Shown: positions 1 through 5,276 of the stretch, in pieces
Position numbering within the stretch: position 1 is the stretch's first letter
Layout of the letters: the number at the start of each line of letters is the position of its first letter
Program-made: the position numbers and the translations under genes
Origin: Bacteroidia bacterium
GTDB lineage: Bacteria > Bacteroidota > Bacteroidia > Cytophagales > Cyclobacteriaceae
Length of the DNA stretch: 5,276 nt
Direction: 5' to 3'
Assembly: GCA_025356795.1 (NCBI GenBank)
Contig: JANXRR010000259.1
Location: 1-5,276 of the forward strand
Notes under the pieces: model-generated
What the model was told of the DNA's origin: nothing
What the model saw: only the letters and a program-made list of their open reading frames with translations
The model's database searches: none

Positions 1-28
1 TGTTTCTCTTTGTATTTCTTTCCTTTTA

Positions 29-550
29 TCACTTTACATTGTTCTGTAGTATGTGATGGGTTTTGTCCATGTTCACTGCAATATTTATCTTTTGGTCTCT
101 TTTCATATTCTTCTCTTCTTTTCTTTTGTTTGATTCGGCCAATTTAATATTGTAGCGTATAGCCTGCCAGTATTCGGCTCCGTAGCCCACAAATAATTCA
201 CCATAGGCAGGAATATCTTTTGTGGCTTCCACAAAGCAGTGCTTCTTTTCAATAATAAATTCAGTATTATTAATGAGGCCTTCCACACGGGTTATTCCCT
301 TGGCATCATTGATATAACGAGCGAATGCCTTTTTGAAATTCCATGCATCTAATACATGGTTGGCAGTGAAATAAAAAACGTAGCCGTTTCTGTCATCAGC
401 CATTTTTTCTACTTCTTTCCATGTAAGCCTTTCGCCTCGATATTCAACAATCCGAGTTCCTTTTGGGATAAATTTCTTGGTGAATAATCCTTTACCCACA
501 TTAGGCAGGGTAGAGTTCTTTACATAGAGTTGCTTTTCAAGTAAGGCCAT
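29..550 (-). CDS. SET-domain protein, putative protein-lysine methyltransferase
   Basis: This 173-residue protein resembles the small stand-alone SET proteins of Bacteroidota, which are predicted to transfer a methyl group from S-adenosylmethionine to protein lysines; the substrate is unknown. The SET core spans about residues 6-130. It opens with GKGLFTKK (19-26), the usual first SET strand, followed by GTRIVEYRGE (31-40). ARYINDAKG (77-85) with Asn94-Asn95 stands where eukaryotic enzymes have the NHxxxPN cofactor motif. GELFVGYGAEYW (117-128) is the closing segment with the catalytic-type tyrosine. No pre-SET or post-SET zinc cysteines are seen. Residues 138-173 form a Lys/Arg-rich tail (KRKEEKNMKRDQK) outside the fold. 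No signal peptide is present, so it should be cytoplasmic. The start is the ATG at the beginning of the conserved MALLEKQL segment. The stop is TGA. It lies 244 nt downstream of the YdeI-like gene, so it probably has its own promoter. Family assignment is firm; activity is inferred. Confidence 0.88.
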   Translation of the reverse strand: MALLEKQLYVKNSTLPNVGKGLFTKKFIPKGTRIVEYRGERLTWKEVEKMADDRNGYVFYFTANHVLDAWNFKKAFARYINDAKGITRVEGLINNTEFIIEKKHCFVEATKDIPAYGELFVGYGAEYWQAIRYNIKLAESNKRKEEKNMKRDQKINIAVNMDKTHHILQNNVK

Positions 551-793
551 AGGTTTTTGTTTTTTCTGAAAACCTCAAAGGTGCAAAAAAGCAGAGAGTG
601 TTAAAGTATACCACTACGTTTTTATTGCTGGCAACAAGAAAGGAGACGGTGTTAGTCACTAAATGTTGAAAATCTAATCCAGTTATATATTCTTGAATAC
701 GGCAGTCGCTAAAACTATCTTTGTTTTAATTTAAATGGTAGCACCGCAAAGGCGGACACCCCTTTTCCATATCCTTATCAATTATATCTTCTT
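551..793. other. Intergenic region between the YdeI-like and SET genes
   Basis: This is a 243-nt AT-rich gap between two minus-strand genes, with no protein-coding frame that I can support. It holds the weak SET promoter candidate (576-605) and a small hairpin CCGC-AAAG-GCGG (744-755) without a T-tract. It also has a consensus-like -7 box TATCTTTG (716-723) pointing rightward, which precedes a 29-codon open frame (735-824). No intrinsic terminator for the YdeI-like gene is evident. Confidence 0.6.
576..605 (-). promoter_or_regulatory. Weak Bacteroidota-type promoter candidate for the SET gene
   Basis: Read on the minus strand, TTTA (602-605), an 18-nt spacer and CACCTTTG (576-583) approximate the Bacteroidota -33 TTTG / -7 TAnnTTTG pattern, with one mismatch in each box. 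The -7 box ends 25 nt before the SET start codon, which would give a leader of about 20 nt. The leader is A-rich on the minus strand and has no Shine-Dalgarno, as is usual in the phylum. Such imperfect matches are common in AT-rich DNA, so this is only a candidate. Confidence 0.22.
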
Positions 794-1309
794 CTACCGA
801 AAAAGCTTCGGCTTCTGCTTATAAAGCAATCCCATTTTAGCTTTGTCCATTAGCTCAAAAGAGCGCTTAATGCGCACATCTATACTTTTGGCTAAAGTAA
901 CATAGTAACAAAGGCTTCTTCGCAGGCCATTGGGAAAATTGGCCCACACTTTCTTGGCCTGCTCGTCTTGCTCAAGTACTGCCTCTAGCTCTTCGGGCAC
1001 ATCAACCACAGCAGGGTCAACCAATCTAAAGCTAACTTGGGCCTGGGCACTTAATTTTAAATGGGCTTCTTTTACCAACTTCTTGCTGATCATAAAAAAC
1101 CGGTGGCCACTTTTTCTATACTGTATGGCAAGGGCAAAGGCAATTCCGTTAATTGTACCCTTTGCGCGTAACCGTTTTACAGGCAGTTTTTCGATTAATC
1201 CGGCTGGTAAAAAAATACCATGCTCTACATAGTTTCCTTCTATGGCTACCAGCGGAGCTAAAAATGTAAATGCGTTAGTTGGTTTTTTAGCGGCAGACTT
1301 AATCTTCAT
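794..1309 (-). CDS. DUF1905 / YdeI-OmpD-associated family protein
   Basis: The protein has 171 residues and two recognisable parts. Residues about 13-98 look like DUF1905, a small beta-rich domain; the stretch FLPAGLIEKLPVKRLRAKG (33-51) and the basic YRKSGHRFFMISKK (64-77) fit it. Residues about 103-165 match the C-terminal YdeI/OmpD-associated ('bacteriocin-protection') domain: VPEELEAVLEQDEQAKKVW, then NGLRRSLCYYV and the helix RIKRSFELMDKAKMGL. The biochemical role is not established; the family name comes from E. coli YdeI, linked to OmpD/OmpF and peptide resistance. There is no signal peptide, so it is likely cytoplasmic. The start ATG lies inside the end of the upstream SRPBCC gene with an 11-nt overlap, so the two are almost certainly co-transcribed and probably translationally coupled. 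The stop is TAG. Family call is good; function is open. Confidence 0.85.
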   Translation of the reverse strand: MKIKSAAKKPTNAFTFLAPLVAIEGNYVEHGIFLPAGLIEKLPVKRLRAKGTINGIAFALAIQYRKSGHRFFMISKKLVKEAHLKLSAQAQVSFRLVDPAVVDVPEELEAVLEQDEQAKKVWANFPNGLRRSLCYYVTLAKSIDVRIKRSFELMDKAKMGLLYKQKPKLFR

Positions 1310-1679
1310 AAAATTCTATGAGCGAGGCGAAATAGCTCTCGTTCCACCCTTCCACAATATTGTAATAATCGGCATCGGGTATATTGGTGTGCGTAAGCTC
1401 TAGCGAAGTGCCCGCTTTGTGCGGATGCAGTTTCATGGTAACAATTGAATTGGCAGGTTGATCGCCAAAGTACCATTGCTGCACTATCTTTTTGTTTTCT
1501 TCAAACTCAATGTTTTTACCAACAATACTGCCATCCCATAAAGAAAATTCCGAACCGGGTTCGGTATTCATGTCCGCCTCCTCGCCAGTCCACAATAATA
1601 AAGTTGAAGGTACCGTCAACGCCAGGTACACTTGATCAGGTGGGGCAGAAATGATAAAGTACTTTTTGTAATCCTTCAT
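1299..1679 (-). CDS. SRPBCC / AHSA1-like START-fold protein
   Basis: This 126-residue protein has the length and motifs of the AHSA1-like branch of the SRPBCC (Bet v 1/START) superfamily, helix-grip folds with a deep hydrophobic cavity. Visible landmarks are the N-terminal strand YKKYFIISAPPDQVYLAL (4-21), LLWTGEEADM (28-37), the strongly family-typical PGSEFSLWDGSIVGKN (41-56), KIVQQWYFGD (64-73), LELTHTNIP (93-101) and the C-terminal helix GWNESYFASLIEFY (111-124). Ligand and partner cannot be read from sequence; proteins named after the Hsp90 activator Aha1 need not act on Hsp90. It is first in a two-gene unit with the YdeI-like gene, overlapping it by 11 nt. The ATG chosen is the only sensible start, because the next Met is residue 37, inside the fold. 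Only 4 nt separate this ATG from a good -7 promoter box, so the transcript may be leaderless. Confidence 0.88.
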   Translation of the reverse strand: MKDYKKYFIISAPPDQVYLALTVPSTLLLWTGEEADMNTEPGSEFSLWDGSIVGKNIEFEENKKIVQQWYFGDQPANSIVTMKLHPHKAGTSLELTHTNIPDADYYNIVEGWNESYFASLIEFYED

Positions 1680-1683
1680 AGGC

Positions 1684-1714
1684 GAAAGATACCATCATTC
1701 AACCATCCTTCAAA
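1684..1714 (-). promoter_or_regulatory. Promoter of the SRPBCC-YdeI operon, possibly leaderless
   Basis: On the minus strand, TTTG (1711-1714), a 19-nt spacer and TATCTTTC (1684-1691) match the Bacteroidota housekeeping consensus TTTG / TAnnTTTG, with only the last base of the -7 box differing. The -7 box ends 4 nt before the SRPBCC ATG (1677-1679), so transcription should start at or within a few bases of the start codon. No Shine-Dalgarno is present. The match and spacing are seen directly; the start site is inferred. Confidence 0.5.
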
Positions 1715-1730
1715 AAGCTGATTTCCACGG

Positions 1731-1761
1731 TTTGCAATAATGCCAAGGTACTGTAAATTGC
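1731..1761 (+). promoter_or_regulatory. Promoter candidate for the lipoprotein-LacI operon
   Basis: TTTG (1731-1734), a 19-nt spacer and TAAATTGC (1754-1761) fit the Bacteroidota promoter pattern, with a perfect -33 box and two mismatches at the 3' end of the -7 box. A start near 1768 would leave a leader of about 60 nt. The -33 box lies 16 bp from the -33 box of the divergent SRPBCC promoter, so the two form a back-to-back pair. An operator of the LacI-type product could lie here, but I see no clear palindrome. Confidence 0.33.
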
Positions 1762-1828
1762 ATGCACAGAAGCAAACAAAGCACCAAATGGCTTGTTAAA
1801 AAAAGGAGTTTCTAGCAATTTATAGAGA

Positions 1829-2215
1829 ATGCGATTACGATATTCTATCATCACCTTACTTTTTACTGCCAGTATCCTTGCGGGATGTAGCGCCCGAAAA
1901 AATCTTATTGGCAAATGGAAAGTTGTGAGCCTACATCTTAAAAAGAATGACCTCCTCAATAAAAATACTGTTATTGTTTTTGATGGTGATGGCTTTATCA
2001 CGTTTAATAACGGCAGCGCAGCTCGCGGAGAATGGCTTTTAAACACCAGCCAATCCATTATCACCATTTCCCTTTATGGTAAGGCCCTGCAACACGATAT
2101 AGAAATAAAAGGTGAGTATGATTTTTCTTCCAATAGACTGTTGGTTTCAGATCTTGAAGATGACTCAAAAACCCTTTTGGAGCTTGAGAAAATAGAACTT
2201 GAACCAACCCACTAA
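1829..2215 (+). CDS. Small lipocalin-like lipoprotein
   Basis: This 128-residue protein begins with a lipoprotein signal: MRLRYSI, a hydrophobic run to about residue 16, then the lipobox LAGC with the lipidated Cys at position 20. Signal peptidase II should cleave before Cys20, leaving about 109 residues. The mature part starts with GKWKVVSLHL (28-37), the Gly-x-Trp opening of lipocalin-like domains, followed by alternating beta-strand segments; this resembles the many small lipocalin-like lipoproteins of Bacteroidota. After Cys20 comes SARKNL, with none of the acidic residues of the known lipoprotein surface-export signals, so a periplasm-facing location is more likely. The start is fixed: an in-frame TAG sits one codon upstream of the ATG. 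The stop lies 2 nt before the LacI-type gene, so the two probably form an operon. The ligand is unknown. Confidence 0.8.
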   Translation: MRLRYSIITLLFTASILAGCSARKNLIGKWKVVSLHLKKNDLLNKNTVIVFDGDGFITFNNGSAARGEWLLNTSQSIITISLYGKALQHDIEIKGEYDFSSNRLLVSDLEDDSKTLLELEKIELEPTH

Positions 2216-2217
2216 GC

Positions 2218-3276
2218 TTGGATAACCTGCGCATAAAAGATATTGCCAAAAAAGCCGGTGTTTCTACCGGCACTGTAGATCGTGTGTTACATAACCGGGG
2301 CAAGGTTTCTAACAATGCCTTGGCCAAAGTAAAGGCAGTGCTCGATGAGATCGATTATAAACCCAATTTGATTGCACGCACGCTTGGGTCAAAGAAATCT
2401 TTTACCATTGCCGCCATTCTACCAATGCAAGACGATGATGCCTACTGGAGCCAATCCATTGCTGGGGTAGAGCAAGCCGGGGCAGAGTGGAGCCAATATG
2501 GAATAAAAATAAAGACGTTTCTTTTTGATAAGCTCAACGGCAGCTCCTTTATAAAAAATACACTTGCCGCCTTAAATGATACTCCCGATGGCATTCTTAT
2601 TGCGCCAATTTTTCTTCATGAAGCCCGCGCCTTTTTTAAATATTGGCGTGAAAATAATACACCCTACATATTGTTCAACACCAATTTAAAGGAAGCCAGC
2701 CCGTTATGTTTTATAGGTCAAAATCTGTATGAAAGTGGAAAATTAGCGGGTGAGCTTATGCTCATTGGCCAACAAAACCAAACCAAGTTAATTGTTCTGC
2801 ACATCGATGAGGACGTTAAAAATTCTCCCCATTTAACAGAGAAAGAAAAGGGCTTTAGATCGTATTGCGAATCGAGCAGCCTTGCACCTGAGGTAGTGTC
2901 AATCAACTTGAGCCATGCCCTGCTTTCATCCATTCATCAGTGCATACAAGAGATTGCGGCTGATCTTCAAGTAAAGGGAATATTCGTGACAACCTCAAAA
3001 GAACCATCAATTGTTGCTTCGCTGCTCGAACCCTATAAGCGAACAGATATTAGATTAATTGGGTATGACTTACTAGAACAAAACCTAGTTCATTTAAAAA
3101 CAGGAACCATTCGCTTTTTAATCAACCAAAATCCCAAACGGCAAGCCGCCTTGGGTATTAGCCACTTGGCCAATTATTTATTGTTTAAAAAAAGCCCTCC
3201 TCCGTTAGAGTTGTTTCCACTAGAAATAATTACCAAAGAAAATTTAGACTCTTATTTGAATTCGGATATTCATTAA
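2218..3276 (+). CDS. LacI-family transcriptional regulator
   Basis: The 352-residue protein has standard LacI architecture. Residues 5-26 form the helix-turn-helix (RIKDIAKKAGVSTGTVDRVL), with the Bacteroidota-typical recognition segment STGTVDRVLHNRG. YKPNLIARTLGSKK (47-60) contains the hinge helix that inserts into the operator. Residues about 62-340 are a periplasmic-binding-protein-type sensor (Peripla_BP_4-like), with IGQNLYESGKLAGELM (166-181), IGYDLLEQN (281-289) and LINQNPKRQAALGI (301-314). The effector is probably a sugar or related small molecule by family precedent, but no sugar gene is in view. The start is TTG: the frame is closed by a TGA 18 nt upstream with no ATG between, and the next in-frame ATG lies beyond the DNA-binding domain. 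The spacing of 2 nt from the lipoprotein stop, without a Shine-Dalgarno, suggests translational coupling. No terminator was found after it on the plus strand. Confidence 0.92.
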   Translation: MDNLRIKDIAKKAGVSTGTVDRVLHNRGKVSNNALAKVKAVLDEIDYKPNLIARTLGSKKSFTIAAILPMQDDDAYWSQSIAGVEQAGAEWSQYGIKIKTFLFDKLNGSSFIKNTLAALNDTPDGILIAPIFLHEARAFFKYWRENNTPYILFNTNLKEASPLCFIGQNLYESGKLAGELMLIGQQNQTKLIVLHIDEDVKNSPHLTEKEKGFRSYCESSSLAPEVVSINLSHALLSSIHQCIQEIAADLQVKGIFVTTSKEPSIVASLLEPYKRTDIRLIGYDLLEQNLVHLKTGTIRFLINQNPKRQAALGISHLANYLLFKKSPPPLELFPLEIITKENLDSYLNSDIH

Positions 3277-3313
3277 AAACGAATACCACTTTTCTAATGT
3301 ACGGCTATCCAAC

Positions 3314-3364
3314 CTATAAAAAGATAAAAACGGCAGGTTAAGTATTGATTGCCTATCCTACCGT
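3314..3364 (-). terminator. Intrinsic terminator of the porV-M16 operon
   Basis: On the minus strand, ACGGTAGG (3364-3357) pairs with CCTGCCGT (3337-3330) to form an 8-bp stem with one U-G wobble, enclosing a 19-nt loop that could pair further. It runs straight into a T-rich tract, TTTTTATCTTTTTATAG (3330-3314). The 5' arm lies within the last codons of the M16 gene, and its stop codon (3353-3355) is in the loop. In a plus-strand transcript the wobble becomes a C-A mismatch and no T-tract follows, so it serves the minus strand only. Confidence 0.65.
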
Positions 3365-4609
3365 AACTTCAAAGATGCTTTCTTCTTGAAAATATCTTTG
3401 AGATAATGATTGGAATTCTTGAGGGGTAATAATTTCTATTTGATGGATAAGGCGCTGATAGAAATTATGACCCAAGGCATTTAGTTCAATATTTTTTATT
3501 TTCTCTGCTACCGAAAATGGATTTGCCAGTTCTGTTTGAAGGCTGCCAATAAAATGATTTTTGGCTAACGTTAATTCTTCGCCACCCACAAGGTGAGTGC
3601 TCAGCCTTTTAATTTCATTTTTTATTTCAGCGAGCGCAAGTTCAAGATTGGCTTTGTTGACATCTGCTTCAATTACAAACATGCTGTCTTTTTGAAAGGT
3701 AACTAAAGAAGAATGGATGCCATATGTAAGGCCTTTATCTTCCCGAATATTCTTCATTAAACGCGAGCCAAAAAATCCGCCCAGCAGATGATTCACCAGC
3801 AGTAATCCAAAATAATGAGGATGTGTTTTCAGCAAGCTCTTTTTAGCAAGCCGTATTGATGATTGAATGTTTTCCTTTTCAACATGCTGTTTAAAGGGCA
3901 CCACATTTTGTTGCATGCTTGGTGCTTCGCTGGCATGGGTTGAAAATAAACTTGCAAAGCCAGTACCTATAAAATCGATTTCTGCTGGCTTTAAATCGCC
4001 ACAAATAAAAATGCTTTTAATTTTAAAGTTTGCTCGATAGTAGGCTGAAAAATCTGAAACGGAAAGAGCCTCCACATCTGCCTCTTGTATGGACGTGCCA
4101 TAGGGATGGCCAGCTCCAAATACATTTTTGCGAATGAGTTTTGACGCTACCGCACTTGTCTTCTCGTTACTTATTTTTAAGTTCTGAAGAAAAATGTCTT
4201 TTACTAAATTCCATTCTGTTTGTGGAAATGAAGGCGCGAGTAAAATCTCTTGTAAAAGAGGCAGTAATTTTGGGAGATGATCTTTAACCGTAATAAGTGA
4301 AATAGAAATAGAATCGTAACCCGGATTAATTTCCAAATGCGCGCCACAGTTATCAAATATTTCAGCAATCTCTGAAGATGTTTTTTTCAACGTACCCTTT
4401 TCTAAAAGAGCGGAAGTGAAATTTGATAATCCCACTTTATTCTCAAACCATTTGCCTGCCTGCAAAATCAATTCAACTTTGCAAACATTTTGCTTTACCC
4501 CAGCAATCACAAATAAATTTGTGTTACTGTTTAAGTTCATCACTATAGGGTGTGGAAGATCTAACGAATTAGTCTTCACAAATGGAGGGGCAATGTGCCG
4601 TTGTAGCAT
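3353..4609 (-). CDS. M16-family peptidase homologue lacking the zinc-binding motif
   Basis: This 418-residue protein has the two-lobed fold expected of M16 (insulinase/pitrilysin-type) proteins. The N-terminal lobe is about 20-220 and the C-terminal lobe about 245-418. In active members the first lobe carries HxxEH within a GLxHFLEHxxFKGT context; here that segment reads GLSNFTSALLEKGT (60-73), so His, Glu and His are Asn63, Ser66 and Ala67. The third zinc ligand also appears lost (near Leu141/Gln142 by hand alignment). In contrast, the substrate-gripping R/Y pair of the C-terminal lobe is kept in SRLMKNIREDKGLTYGI (Arg289, Tyr296). This is the pattern of non-catalytic partner subunits in heterodimeric M16 enzymes. 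There is no signal peptide, so it is probably cytoplasmic. It lies 9 nt after porV, has no Shine-Dalgarno, and ends in an intrinsic terminator. No HxxEH partner gene is in the window. Confidence 0.88.
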   Translation of the reverse strand: MLQRHIAPPFVKTNSLDLPHPIVMNLNSNTNLFVIAGVKQNVCKVELILQAGKWFENKVGLSNFTSALLEKGTLKKTSSEIAEIFDNCGAHLEINPGYDSISISLITVKDHLPKLLPLLQEILLAPSFPQTEWNLVKDIFLQNLKISNEKTSAVASKLIRKNVFGAGHPYGTSIQEADVEALSVSDFSAYYRANFKIKSIFICGDLKPAEIDFIGTGFASLFSTHASEAPSMQQNVVPFKQHVEKENIQSSIRLAKKSLLKTHPHYFGLLLVNHLLGGFFGSRLMKNIREDKGLTYGIHSSLVTFQKDSMFVIEADVNKANLELALAEIKNEIKRLSTHLVGGEELTLAKNHFIGSLQTELANPFSVAEKIKNIELNALGHNFYQRLIHQIEIITPQEFQSLSQRYFQEESIFEVTVG

Positions 4610-4618
4610 GTAGGTTAA

Positions 4619-5276
4619 TTAGTCTTTAACTGCTTCCTCTTCCTGCGATTCTTTGGGAGGTATAGTCATCATTAATGTAAAGCGGATAGTTTCTGCGAGC
4701 GCATTATTTTGTTGGTTAAGCGGCACCATATACGCCACATCCAATCCGAATTTTTCAACACGAAGGCCCACGCCTGCCGTTAAGTAATTTCTGTTTCCTT
4801 TATCGGGAGCTTCATAAAAATAACCTGCCCTTCCTGAAAAATTTTGTTTATACCAATATTCAATACCGATGGAAGTAGAGATTTCATGTACCTCTTCTTT
4901 AAAGCCTCCGCGCGCATCTGAGAACGACTCCAATACGCCTGTCAACAAAGGCTGTGATTTGCTACCTAGATAAGGACTTGGTACCAATAGCTTATTGAAA
5001 TCGAGAATAAAAGTGAAGCTATTAAATGGATCGAGTTCTTTCTTTAATGCTCCCCCTATCCGCAAATTACCCGGAAGAAAATCTTTATTGTTGGCGTCAG
5101 TATAAGATATCTTTCCTCCTATGTTTGAAATGGAAGCACCTAAAGAGAGAGTAGCATTGGATGAAACCAAAGGCTTTACATAATAAACACCGAGATCGAC
5201 TGCGACAGAGCTGCCGGGTTTAGCATCTGGCACGCCTGCTCCTGTAAGATTTGAGTAGATATACCGAATGGTGCCG
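4619..5276 (-). CDS. porV: Type IX secretion system outer-membrane protein PorV (5' end outside window)
   Basis: This is the C-terminal part (218 full codons before the stop) of PorV (also LptO), a FadL-like outer-membrane beta-barrel. In the type IX system PorV accepts cargo from the SprA translocon and hands it to the PorU sortase. Recognised segments include IRYIYSNLTGAG at the window edge, the barrel strands SLGASISNIGGKISYTD, FTFILDFNKLLVPSPY and ISTSIGIEYWYKQNFSGRAG, then GYFYEAPDKGNRNYLTAGVG and FGLDVAYMVPL near the end. A short acidic tail (SQEEEAVKD) follows the last strand. The frame stays open to the right edge, so the GTG at 5231-5233 is an internal valine and not the start; about 40% or more of the protein is missing. 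The M16 homologue follows after 9 nt, which indicates an operon. In many Bacteroidota porU lies directly upstream of porV; that position is outside this window. Confidence 0.9.
   Translation of the reverse strand, partial: GTIRYIYSNLTGAGVPDAKPGSSVAVDLGVYYVKPLVSSNATLSLGASISNIGGKISYTDANNKDFLPGNLRIGGALKKELDPFNSFTFILDFNKLLVPSPYLGSKSQPLLTGVLESFSDARGGFKEEVHEISTSIGIEYWYKQNFSGRAGYFYEAPDKGNRNYLTAGVGLRVEKFGLDVAYMVPLNQQNNALAETIRFTLMMTIPPKESQEEEAVKD

Noticed and set aside
26..60. ATCAC/GTGAT inverted repeat around the SET stop codon
   Set aside because: The stem is short with a loop of about 20 nt, and an A-rich stretch instead of a T-tract follows on the coding strand.
744..755. CCGC-AAAG-GCGG hairpin as a terminator for the YdeI-like gene
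   Set aside because: The stem has only 4 bp and no T-tract follows it on the minus strand.
797..811. CCGAA/TTCGG inverted repeat at the end of the YdeI-like gene
   Set aside because: The stem is 5 bp, it lies in the last codons, and purine-rich sequence follows on the minus strand, so it does not look like an intrinsic terminator.
930..1232. 100-codon open frame on the plus strand opposite the YdeI-like gene
   Set aside because: Its Ser/Thr-rich low-complexity translation is the antisense image of a well-recognised gene.
1803..1808. AAGGAG as a Shine-Dalgarno for the lipoprotein gene
   Set aside because: It lies about 20 nt before the ATG, too far for normal use, and genes here show no Shine-Dalgarno dependence.
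1699..2067. 122-codon open frame on the minus strand opposite the lipoprotein gene
   Set aside because: It is antisense to a protein with a clear lipobox and lipocalin-like opening, and its translation has no recognisable fold or family features.
3330..3364. Use of the 3330-3364 hairpin as terminator for the LacI-type gene
   Set aside because: In the plus-strand RNA the stem has a C-A mismatch and no T-tract follows, so only the minus-strand direction fits.
5231..5233. GTG as the start codon of the porV fragment
   Set aside because: The frame continues open to the window edge and the upstream codons encode IRYIYSNLTGAG, a PorV-like sequence, so the GTG is an internal valine.
1..5276. Mobile element, CRISPR array, tRNA or phage-like module
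   Set aside because: No transposase or integrase motifs, spaced direct repeats, tRNA-like cloverleaf or att-like duplications were seen on either strand.

Overview
The window reads as ordinary chromosome from a Bacteroidota bacterium, most likely of the Cytophagales/Chitinophagales type. The strongest marker is the C-terminal part of PorV, an outer-membrane component of the type IX secretion system, which is restricted to this phylum. Supporting signs are AT-rich DNA, start codons without Shine-Dalgarno sequences, promoter candidates of the TTTG / TAnnTTTG type, and family variants that I recall from Bacteroidota (the SET protein, the GTVDRVLHNRG-type LacI regulator, the zinc-site-less M16 protein). 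No mobile element, CRISPR array, tRNA or rRNA is visible.

Layout from left to right. (1) 29-550, minus: a small SET-domain protein with a basic tail, probably transcribed on its own. (2) 551-793: a non-coding gap with a weak promoter candidate for the SET gene and a consensus-like -7 box pointing the other way. (3) 794-1679, minus: two genes overlapping by 11 nt, an SRPBCC/AHSA1 protein followed by a DUF1905 + YdeI/OmpD-associated protein. (4) 1680-1828: a divergent promoter region. The minus-strand promoter lies so close to its start codon that the mRNA may be leaderless. (5) 1829-3276, plus: a small lipocalin-like lipoprotein and, 2 nt later, a LacI-family regulator starting with TTG. (6) 3277-3352: a convergent gap holding most of an intrinsic terminator for the minus-strand operon. 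(7) 3353-5276, minus: porV (its 5' end lies outside the window) followed after 9 nt by an M16-family protein that has lost the HxxEH zinc site but keeps the C-terminal R/Y pair.

The genes fall into four transcription units with no single shared pathway. The best-supported functional anchor is porV; the M16 protein behind it is probably co-transcribed, but it has no signal peptide, so a direct role in secretion is unproven. I do not see a convincing new defence or biosynthetic system. The items most worth following up are the catalytically degenerate M16 protein in a porV operon, the possible leaderless divergent promoter, the lipoprotein-LacI pair without sugar-metabolism neighbours, and the SET protein.
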